Origin: Streptomyces sp. NBC_01591
GTDB lineage: Bacteria > Actinomycetota > Actinomycetes > Streptomycetales > Streptomycetaceae
Reading direction: 5' to 3'
Length of the DNA stretch: 64,000 bases
NCBI RefSeq assembly: GCF_035918155.1
Contig: NZ_CP109327.1
Span: 2,418,001 to 2,482,000, forward strand
Below are positions 26,807 through 33,999 of the stretch, piece by piece. A program made the position numbers and the translations under genes. Below the pieces are notes generated by a model that was not told where the DNA came from, made no database searches, and saw only the letters and a program-made list of their open reading frames with translations. Numbering within the stretch: position 1 is the first letter of the stretch; the number at the start of each line of letters is the position of its first letter.

Positions 26807-28789
26807 TCACTCGCCGGGCTTGAAGGACACCGGCAGCCGGGCGGGCCCGCTGCCGGACGGTGGGGTCTGGAGGGTCTTGAGTGCGAACTCCATGACCTGC
26901 TTGTAGATCGGTCCGCAGATCTGGCCGCCGAAGTAGCTGCCCTTGGTCGGGTTCTGGATCGCGCAGTAGACGGTGATCTGCGGGTTGTCGGCGGGTGCGA
27001 AGCCCGCGAAGGAGGCGGTGTAGCCGTGGTAGCCGCCGCGTACCGGGTCGACCCGGTTGGCCGTACCGGTCTTGCCCGCCACCCGGTAGCCCGGGATCTT
27101 GGCCTTCGTGCCGGTGCCCTCCTCGTCGCCGACCACCGACTCCAGCATGGTGGCGAGCGACTTGGCGGTCTTCGCGCTGACCACCCTGGTCCGCTCGGGA
27201 GGGGCGGCGGCCGTGAACCGGCCGTCGGCGCCCTTGGTGCCGCGTACCAGCGTGGGCGCGACGCGGACCCCGTCGTTGGCGATCGTCGAATAGATGGAGG
27301 CGGCCTGCATGGCGTTGAGCGAGAGGCCCTGGCCGAACGGGATCGTGTACTGCTGCGAGGTCGACCAGTCCTGGGGCTTGGCGAGGATGCCGGGGGTCTC
27401 GCCCGGGTAGCCGAGACCGGTCGGCGAACCGATCCCGAACTTGCGCAGGTAGGAGTAGAGGACCTTGTTGGCCTCGGCCTGCGTCTTGCCCAGTTCGCCG
27501 GTGGCCAGGATGGTGCCGATGTTGCTGGACTTGGCGAGTACGCCGTTGAGCGTCAGGTACCAGGTGGGGTGGTCGATGTCGTCCTTGAAGAGCCGGTCGC
27601 CGCGGTGCAGCCGGTTGGGGACGGTGACATGGGTGCCCGGGGTGGCGGCCCCCTCCTCCAGCACTGCGGCCATGGACATGACCTTGCTGGTGGAGCCGGG
27701 CTCGTAGACGTCCTGGAGGGCCGCGTTGCCCAGCGACGCCGCGTCGGCCTGCGAGAGGTCGTTGGGGTCAAAGCCGGGTGCGTTGGCCATGGCGAGGACC
27801 TCGCCGGTCCTGGTGTTCTGGACGACCACGTAGCCGCGGTCGGCCTTGGACTTCTTCACCTGGTCGCTGATGGCCTGCTGCGCGGCCCACTGAATGTCGC
27901 GGTCGATGGTCAGCTCGATGTCGGAGCCGGGGACGGCCGGGACCTCCTTGGTGCCGGCGGTGGGCACCCGCCGGCCGCCGGCCTGGGCGTACCTGATCTT
28001 GCCGTCCTCGCCCGCGAGCTCCTTGTCCAGCTGCGATTCGAGGCCGCCCGCGCCCTTGCCGTCGGCGTTGACGTAACCCAGTATCCCGGCGGCGAGACCC
28101 CCGTTGGGGTAGACCCGTTTGGTGGTCGCCTCCTGGAAGACCCCGGCGAGCACATTGGCTCCCGGGCCGCCGCTCGCCCGGTCCTTGCCCGCCTTCTCGG
28201 CGAAGACGGACTTGAGGTCCTTGATCTGGTTCCAGACCTGCGGGGTCTGGCGGCGGGCCAGGACGACGTAGCGGCCCTTCTGGGACAGCTTCCGGGTCAG
28301 CTCGGTGGCGTCGGTGCCGAGGATCGGGGCGAGGAGCGCCGCCGCCTGCTGGGGCGCGTCGGGGGCCTTGCTGAACTCGGGCGTGAACATCGAGGGGTCG
28401 GCGGTGATGTTGTACGCGTCGACGCTGGTGGCCAGGGCGATCCCGCTGCGGTCGGTGATCTCGCCGCGCTCGGCGGAGATCGTGTAGCTGAGGTAGCGGT
28501 TCTCCTTGGCCTTGGCCGAGTACGCGGCGGCGTCGACGGCCTGGACCTGGAGCAGCCGGACGACGAACGCCAGCATGACGAGCGTCAGGGCGAGGCTGAC
28601 CAGACGGAGCCGGGGGCGCGGGTTGCCGAGCCGCAGCGGGCGCGCGGTCCGGCCGCGTGGCGGGTGGGGGCGTCGTGCCGGGGAGGACGGGCGGCGGGCG
28701 GCGGGCCGGGGGCGCCCCTGACCGCCTGCGGCGCTGCGCGGGCGCGCGGGGCCGGGGACCCGGCGGCGCGGTGGTTCCTTGGGCGGCAC
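26807..28789 (-). CDS. ftsI: septal transpeptidase FtsI (PBP3)
   Basis: A 660-residue class B penicillin-binding protein from GTG 28789. A Pro/Arg-rich cytosolic tail of about 60 residues leads to one membrane anchor (LVSLALTLVMLAFVVRLLQV), the dimerisation domain and the transpeptidase domain. The active-site Ser is in STSK (residues 366-369); KSSN gives the second motif and KTGT (from residue 573) the third. There is no PASTA repeat. It cross-links septal glycan made by FtsW. It starts four bases after ftsL. Confidence 0.97.
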   Translation of the reverse strand: MPPKEPPRRRVPGPARPRSAAGGQGRPRPAARRPSSPARRPHPPRGRTARPLRLGNPRPRLRLVSLALTLVMLAFVVRLLQVQAVDAAAYSAKAKENRYLSYTISAERGEITDRSGIALATSVDAYNITADPSMFTPEFSKAPDAPQQAAALLAPILGTDATELTRKLSQKGRYVVLARRQTPQVWNQIKDLKSVFAEKAGKDRASGGPGANVLAGVFQEATTKRVYPNGGLAAGILGYVNADGKGAGGLESQLDKELAGEDGKIRYAQAGGRRVPTAGTKEVPAVPGSDIELTIDRDIQWAAQQAISDQVKKSKADRGYVVVQNTRTGEVLAMANAPGFDPNDLSQADAASLGNAALQDVYEPGSTSKVMSMAAVLEEGAATPGTHVTVPNRLHRGDRLFKDDIDHPTWYLTLNGVLAKSSNIGTILATGELGKTQAEANKVLYSYLRKFGIGSPTGLGYPGETPGILAKPQDWSTSQQYTIPFGQGLSLNAMQAASIYSTIANDGVRVAPTLVRGTKGADGRFTAAAPPERTRVVSAKTAKSLATMLESVVGDEEGTGTKAKIPGYRVAGKTGTANRVDPVRGGYHGYTASFAGFAPADNPQITVYCAIQNPTKGSYFGGQICGPIYKQVMEFALKTLQTPPSGSGPARLPVSFKPGE

Positions 28790-28793
28790 TGCG

Positions 28794-29369
28794 TCACCTG
28801 CCGGGGCTCGTCGAGGACTGGTCTGCCGGGGTACGCGGCCCGGCGGGCGGGCGCGCGAAGGTGCTGGGCTGCGCGGCGGTGCCCGGGGAGCCGGCCGGTG
28901 CCGACGGGGAGGGCGAGGCCGGGGCGGTGGTGGGGAGCGCGGTCGCGGGGGGCGCCGCCGGCGTACTTCTCTTCGGCGGAGGCGGGGCGGGGACGGGCTC
29001 GGCGGTGGTCTCGGCGGGTACGCCGCGGACCGTGCCGTCCGGGTTCAGGAAGGCGGGGCTGCCGCCGGGCACCATGCCCAGCTCGCGGGCGCGCCGTTCC
29101 AGGGCGTCCGGCTTGGAGTAGCTGTCGACGTCGTGCTGGAGGGCCTGCTGCTCGTCGGTGAGCTCGGTGGTCCGTTTCTTCAGCTCGCTCAGCCTGAACG
29201 ATCCTTCGTTGAGGGCCGAGTTGAGCACCAGGAGCGTGATCAGGCCGCCGCCGAGCAGCACCACGACCAGCAGGACGAAGGGGGTACGGGCCGCGTTGCT
29301 GGGCCCGGACGGCATCAGCCGGGCGAGCCGCGCGGCGCGCCCTTTCAACTGCCCGGCCGGTTTGCTCAC
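28794..29369 (-). CDS. ftsL: cell division protein FtsL
   Basis: A 191-residue bitopic protein from GTG 29369. A short basic N-terminus (KLGRAARLARL-like) precedes a membrane helix (PFVLLVVVLLGGGLITLLVL) and an extracytoplasmic coiled coil (RLSELKKRTTELTDEQQALQ ... PDALERRARELGM). The last 80 residues are Pro/Ala/Ser/Thr-rich, an unusually long disordered tail for FtsL. In the divisome FtsL bridges FtsQ and the FtsW/FtsI synthase. The identification rests on position between rsmH and ftsI together with topology; sequence alone is weakly conserved. Confidence 0.9.
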   Translation of the reverse strand: MSKPAGQLKGRAARLARLMPSGPSNAARTPFVLLVVVLLGGGLITLLVLNSALNEGSFRLSELKKRTTELTDEQQALQHDVDSYSKPDALERRARELGMVPGGSPAFLNPDGTVRGVPAETTAEPVPAPPPPKRSTPAAPPATALPTTAPASPSPSAPAGSPGTAAQPSTFARPPAGPRTPADQSSTSPGR

Positions 29370-29418
29370 CGCGCCGCCCCGTGCGTCACCGGTTTCCGGG
29401 TTCCCGGACGCCGGACGC

Positions 29419-30384
29419 TCATCGTTCCTCCTCGCGGATCCGCTGGGCGCCGCGCAGCCGGGCGGGGGCGGCGCGCCGGTTCTCGGCGACCTCCTCCTCC
29501 GTGGGCAGTTCCGCGCCGCGGGTCAGCAGCTTCAGCCGGGGCTGGTAGCGCTCCGGGACGACCGGCAGTCCGGGCGGCGCCGTGGTGGCGGCGCCCGCCG
29601 CGAACACCTGCTTGACCAGCCGGTCCTCCAGCGAGTGGTACGAGAGGACGGCGATCCGGCCGCCGACCGCGAGGCTCTGCACGGCGGCCGGAATGGCCCG
29701 CTCCAGTACGGTGAGCTCGCCGTTGACCTCGATGCGCAGCGCCTGGAAGGTCCGCTTGGCGGGGTTGCCACCGGTGCGCTTGGCGGCCTGGGGCAGCGAG
29801 TCGCGGATCAGCTCGACGAGACGGGCGCTGTTGCTGAACGGCTCCTTCTCGCGCTCCCGCACGATCGCGGAGACGATCCGCTTGGCCTGCTTCTCCTCGC
29901 CGTACGCCCGCAGGATCCGGACCAGTTCACCCGGCGGATAGGTGTTGAGCACCTCGGCCGCGCCGATGCCGGTCGTCTGGTCCATGCGCATGTCGAGCGG
30001 GGCGTCCTGGGCGTACGCGAATCCGCGGTCGGCCTCGTCCAGCTGCATGGAGGAGACGCCGAGGTCGAAGAGGACGCCCTGGACCTTCGGGATGCCGAGC
30101 CTGTCGAGCACCTCGGGCAGTTCGTCGTAGACCGCGTGCACCAGAGTGGCCCGGTCGCCGTACGGGGCGAGCCGCTCGCCGGAGAGCCGCAGCGCCTCCT
30201 TGTCCCGGTCCAGTCCGATCAGCCGTACGGACGGGAAGGCGGAGAGCAGCGCCTCACTGTGCCCGCCGAGGCCGAGGGTGCAGTCGACGACCACGGGCGC
30301 CTGCGGGCCCGGCGCCTCCAGAGCCGGGGCCAACAGGTCCAGGCACCGCTGGAGCATCACCGGGACGTGTCGGGTCTGGCTCAT
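29419..30384 (-). CDS. rsmH: 16S rRNA m4C1402 methyltransferase RsmH (MraW)
   Basis: A 321-residue SAM-dependent enzyme starting at ATG 30384 shortly after AGAGGG. Motifs: [29 protein letters not shown] (SAM motif I), [29 protein letters not shown], and [29 protein letters not shown] in the C-terminal half. It methylates N4 of C1402 in the ribosomal P site. It is the promoter-proximal gene of the dcw cluster; mraZ, its usual neighbour in other bacteria, is not present in the 380 bases upstream. Confidence 0.97.
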   Translation of the reverse strand: MSQTRHVPVMLQRCLDLLAPALEAPGPQAPVVVDCTLGLGGHSEALLSAFPSVRLIGLDRDKEALRLSGERLAPYGDRATLVHAVYDELPEVLDRLGIPKVQGVLFDLGVSSMQLDEADRGFAYAQDAPLDMRMDQTTGIGAAEVLNTYPPGELVRILRAYGEEKQAKRIVSAIVREREKEPFSNSARLVELIRDSLPQAAKRTGGNPAKRTFQALRIEVNGELTVLERAIPAAVQSLAVGGRIAVLSYHSLEDRLVKQVFAAGAATTAPPGLPVVPERYQPRLKLLTRGAELPTEEEVAENRRAAPARLRGAQRIREEER

Positions 30385-30765
30385 GCGCCCTCTCAGGCTC
30401 AGGTCCCGTGTGGCCGCACGTACGGCCTGGTCCCCGCCCGCTCAGAAGGGGAGGTCGACCGGCGCCGGGGAAGGGGCGTCAGCCGACCGGCGAGCGGGAG
30501 AGGGCCGGGCCCGTACGTACGCCGCACACACAGGGGAAATCTACGGAATGTGCAGGGTGTCGGTAACTTCCCGTCACTTTAGTCCACCCTGCCATTCGAT
30601 CGATTCCCGATCAATCAACCCGGCAGCGCGTCGCCCGGCCCCCTGTTCACCCGCCCGAACGAACGGATGTGAAGCTTGTGGGTTACCTCACAACAAGGCT
30701 CGTTGACGTTCTTTGTCCCTTCTCACAGCACGACGGGGGCAGGTGCGGGAGCTAACGTCATAGCC
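30385..30765. promoter_or_regulatory. divergent promoter region of dcw cluster and carbonic anhydrase
   Basis: No gene fits in these 381 bases. The left half should hold the rsmH/dcw promoter, but I cannot pick a hexamer pair. On the plus strand TAACGT at 30753-30758 ends seven bases before the carbonic anhydrase ATG, so that mRNA is probably leaderless. The 30540-30720 part is AT-richer than the surroundings. Confidence 0.55.
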
Positions 30766-31329
30766 ATGTCGACTTCCGCGCACTCCCCCGTCCGGTCCTC
30801 CGCGACCGCCGCCGACCAGGCCCGCACCGGGTGCACGGTCACCGATCGCCTGGTCGAGGCGAACGTCCGGTACGCCGCCGAATTCGAAGACCCGGGCATG
30901 GACGCCAAGCCGGTGCTGCGCGTCGCCGTGGTCGCCTGCATGGACGCCCGGCTCGACCTGCACGACGCGCTCGGCCTGGCGCTCGGCGACTGCCACACCA
31001 TCCGCAACGCGGGCGGCGTGGTCACCGACGACGTGATCCGTTCGCTGACCATCAGCCAGCGGGCCCTCGGCACGCGCAGCGTCATACTGATCCACCACAC
31101 CAACTGCGGCCTGGAATCGATCACCGAGGAATTCCGCCAGGAGCTGGAGGTGGAGGTCGGCCAGCGTCCGGTCTGGGCGGTCGAGGCGTACAAGGACGCC
31201 GACCAGGACGTACGGCAGTCGATGCAGCGCGTGCGCACCTCGCCGTTCCTGCTGCACACCGACGACGTCCGCGGCTTCGTCTTCGATGTGACCAGCGGCC
31301 TGCTGCGGGAGATCCTCCCCACCTCCTGA
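30766..31329 (+). CDS. beta-class carbonic anhydrase
   Basis: A 187-residue enzyme from ATG 30766. The beta-class zinc site is visible as VVACMDARLDLHDALG (Cys, with the Asp-Arg dyad) and LIHHTNCGLESIT (His and Cys ligands). IRNAGGVVTDDVIRSL between them is typical of the short actinobacterial beta-CA group. It interconverts CO2 and bicarbonate in the cytoplasm. No ribosome binding site precedes the ATG; the -10 hexamer TAACGT sits seven bases upstream, so initiation is probably leaderless. It is divergent from rsmH and not linked to the dcw genes in function. Confidence 0.92.
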   Translation: MSTSAHSPVRSSATAADQARTGCTVTDRLVEANVRYAAEFEDPGMDAKPVLRVAVVACMDARLDLHDALGLALGDCHTIRNAGGVVTDDVIRSLTISQRALGTRSVILIHHTNCGLESITEEFRQELEVEVGQRPVWAVEAYKDADQDVRQSMQRVRTSPFLLHTDDVRGFVFDVTSGLLREILPTS

Positions 31330-31390
31330 CCTCCCGGACGCCACCCACCGGGAAGCGAAAACCCCACCGAAACCGGCATATCGCCCCCAG

Positions 31391-31399
31391 TTGTCCACA
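31391..31399 (+). other. isolated DnaA box
   Basis: TTGTCCACA matches the Streptomyces DnaA-box consensus exactly. It is single, between the carbonic anhydrase gene and the moxR operon, far from any oriC-like cluster. It could be chance, or a DnaA-titration or transcriptional site. The rest of 31330-31570 shows no gene. Confidence 0.4.
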
Positions 31400-31570
31400 G
31401 GCGAGTGACACGAAGCGGTAACGGCAACAAGAATGCGCGTGTGACATCCCGCGGACGTTTCCGAAGGGGTGTCCGTGTTTCGGGGCGGGCCGTACCGCGC
31501 ATGCGCGTCGGCCCGTGATTGGGGTATCCCCTGCTCCTGGTGAGCGTGGGGCAGGGCCGAGGAGGGCCGG

Positions 31571-32620
31571 GTGACGACCTATGACGATCGAGCGAGCCTC
31601 ACAGATCTGACCACGACCGCGGAGCGGGTGCGCAGGTCGGTGGAGAGTGTGATCGAGGGCAAGCCTGAGGTCGTACGGCTTTCGCTGACCGTGCTGCTGG
31701 CTGAGGGGCACCTCCTCATCGAGGATGTCCCCGGGGTCGGCAAGACGATGCTGGCCAAGGCGCTGGCGCGGTCCATCGACTGCTCGGTGCGGCGCATTCA
31801 GTTCACACCGGACCTGCTGCCTTCGGACATCACCGGTGTGTCCATCTTCGACCAGCAGCGGCGCGACTTCGAATTCAAACCGGGCGCGATCTTCGCCCAG
31901 ATCGTGATCGGCGACGAGATCAACCGTGCCTCGCCGAAGACCCAGTCGGCGCTGCTGGAGTCCATGGAGGAGCGCCAGGTCACCATCGACGGGCACAGCT
32001 ACGAGCTGCCCGATCCGTTCATGGTGGTGGCCACCCAGAACCCGGTGGAGATGGAAGGCACCTATCCGCTGCCCGAGGCCCAGCGCGACCGGTTCATGGC
32101 GCGGGTGTCGATCGGCTATCCGAGCGCGGAGGCCGAGCTGCAGATGCTCGATGTGCACGGCGGCCTCTCGCCGCTCGACGACCTCCAGCCGGTGGCGCAC
32201 GCACACGACATCGTGAAGCTGATCGACGCGGTACGGACGGTCCATGTGGCCGACGCCGTGCGGCGGTACGCGGTGGAGCTCGTCGGGGCCACCCGCAGCC
32301 ATCCCGATCTCCGGCTCGGCGCCTCGCCGCGGGCCACCCTGCATCTGCTGCGCGCCGCGAAGGCCTCTGCGGCGCTGAGCGGCCGGGACTACTGCCTGCC
32401 GGACGATGTGCAGGCGCTGGCGGTCGCGGTGCTCGCGCACCGGCTGCTGCCGACGGCACAGGCCCAGCTGAACCGTCGTACCGCCGAGCAGGTCGTGCAG
32501 GAGATCCTCCAGCAGACACCGGTTCCGACCGCCGGTGGCGGCGCCGCCCAGGTGCAGCCGCAGCATCAGCCGGGCCGTCCGGCGTACGGCCGGCAGCAGC
32601 CCGGCGCACGGCGGGTGTGA
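31571..32620 (+). CDS. MoxR-family AAA+ ATPase
   Basis: A 349-residue AAA+ protein from GTG 31571, five bases after GGAGG. Walker A is EDVPGVGKTMLAKAL, Walker B IVIGDEINRASPKTQSALLE, with sensor 1 in MVVATQNPVEMEGTYPLPEA and sensor 2 near SPRATLHLLRAAK. The last 35 residues are Pro/Gln-rich and probably disordered. MoxR proteins act as chaperones assembling metal- or membrane-linked complexes, nearly always with a DUF58 partner. The next gene is DUF58, overlapping by four bases, and a transglutaminase follows: the standard MoxR-DUF58-TGase module. Confidence 0.94.
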   Translation: MTTYDDRASLTDLTTTAERVRRSVESVIEGKPEVVRLSLTVLLAEGHLLIEDVPGVGKTMLAKALARSIDCSVRRIQFTPDLLPSDITGVSIFDQQRRDFEFKPGAIFAQIVIGDEINRASPKTQSALLESMEERQVTIDGHSYELPDPFMVVATQNPVEMEGTYPLPEAQRDRFMARVSIGYPSAEAELQMLDVHGGLSPLDDLQPVAHAHDIVKLIDAVRTVHVADAVRRYAVELVGATRSHPDLRLGASPRATLHLLRAAKASAALSGRDYCLPDDVQALAVAVLAHRLLPTAQAQLNRRTAEQVVQEILQQTPVPTAGGGAAQVQPQHQPGRPAYGRQQPGARRV

Positions 32621-33999
32621 TGGCCGCCGGGGGGCCGGCCGCGATGGAGGACGGCGACGGGAAGGGCGGTCTGCGGGCCGCTCTGAGCGGGCTGACCACG
32701 CGTGGGCGGTCCTTTCTGGCGGCCGGTATCGCCGCGGGGATCTGCGCCTATGTGCTCGGGCAGGCGGATCTGCTGCGGGTCGGGCTGCTGCTCGCCGCGC
32801 TGCCGCTGGTCTGTGTCGTGGTGCTGGTCCGTACCCGCTACCGGGTCGCGGGCACCCGGCGGCTCGCGCCGTCCCGGGTCCCGGCGGGGACGGAGGCGCG
32901 GGTCCATCTGCGGATGGAGAACGTGTCGCGGATGCCCACCGGACTGCTGATGCTGCAGGACCGGGTGCCCTATGTGCTCGGCCCGCGGCCCCGGTTCGTG
33001 CTGGACCGGGTGGAGGCGGGCGGCCGTCGCGAGGTGTCCTACCGGGTGCGGTCGGATCTGCGCGGGCGCTACCCGCTCGGGCCGTTGCAGCTGCGGCTGA
33101 GCGATCCGTTCGGGATGTGCGAGCTGACCCGTTCGTTCAGCGCGTACGACACCCTCGTCGTCATTCCGCGGACCGAGCCGCTGCCGCCGGTGCGGCTGGC
33201 CGGCGAGGCCCCGGGGTACGGCGAGGGAAGGCAGCGTTCGCTGGCGCTGGCCGGTGACGACGACGTGATCCCGCGCGGCTACCGGCACGGCGACGATCTG
33301 CGCCGGGTCCACTGGCGCTCGACCGCGCGCTACGGCGAGCTGATGGTGCGCCGCGAGGAGCAGCCCCAGCGGGCCAGGTGCACGGTGCTGCTGGACACCC
33401 GGCGGATCGCCTACCAGGGGACGGGGCCCGACTCCGCCTTCGAGTGGGCGGTGTCCGGGGCCGCGTCCGCGCTGATGCACATGCTGGAGCGTGGCTTCGC
33501 CGTCCGGCTGCTGACCGACGGCGGGAACGCGGTGCCGGGCGAGGGCGCGGGCGGTTTCGCCGGATCGACGCAGGAGTCCGCCGACTCGGCGGGGCTGATG
33601 ATGGACACCCTGGCGGTGGTCGACCACTCCGACGGCAGCGGTCTGTCGCGCGCGTACGACGTGATGCGCGGCGGCAACGAAGGGCTGCTGATCGCGTTCT
33701 TCGGCAATCTGGACAAGGAGCAGGCGGCGGTGGCGGCGCGGATGCGGCAGCGCAGCGGCGGCGCCGTCGCGTTCGTACTGGACAGCGCGGCCTGGGTGCC
33801 GGGCGATGTCCCGCCCGCGGGGGCGGAAGAGGCGTCCGAGCGGCGGCTGCGGCTGCTGCGGGAATCGGGCTGGACGGCGGTGGCGGTGGCGCCCGGGACC
33901 GGTCTCGCCCCGTATTGGCAGCAGGCGGGGCACCAGGGCGTGGCGGCGCAGTCCGCCGCCACGGGCGGCACGACGGGATTCTCCGGGGGATGGTCATGA
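32617..33999 (+). CDS. DUF58 family membrane protein
   Basis: A 460-residue protein; GTG 32617 is directly followed by ATG 32620, and either may be used, both overlapping the moxR stop. Two N-terminal membrane helices (SFLAAGIAAGICAYVLGQA, VGLLLAALPLVCVVVLV) lead to a beta-rich segment and the DUF58 core YRHGDDLRRVHWRSTARYGE with LMVRREEQ. The C-terminal part resembles a von Willebrand A fold. Function is unknown but is tied to the MoxR ATPase upstream and the transglutaminase downstream (4-bp overlap). Confidence 0.92.
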   Translation: MMAAGGPAAMEDGDGKGGLRAALSGLTTRGRSFLAAGIAAGICAYVLGQADLLRVGLLLAALPLVCVVVLVRTRYRVAGTRRLAPSRVPAGTEARVHLRMENVSRMPTGLLMLQDRVPYVLGPRPRFVLDRVEAGGRREVSYRVRSDLRGRYPLGPLQLRLSDPFGMCELTRSFSAYDTLVVIPRTEPLPPVRLAGEAPGYGEGRQRSLALAGDDDVIPRGYRHGDDLRRVHWRSTARYGELMVRREEQPQRARCTVLLDTRRIAYQGTGPDSAFEWAVSGAASALMHMLERGFAVRLLTDGGNAVPGEGAGGFAGSTQESADSAGLMMDTLAVVDHSDGSGLSRAYDVMRGGNEGLLIAFFGNLDKEQAAVAARMRQRSGGAVAFVLDSAAWVPGDVPPAGAEEASERRLRLLRESGWTAVAVAPGTGLAPYWQQAGHQGVAAQSAATGGTTGFSGGWS

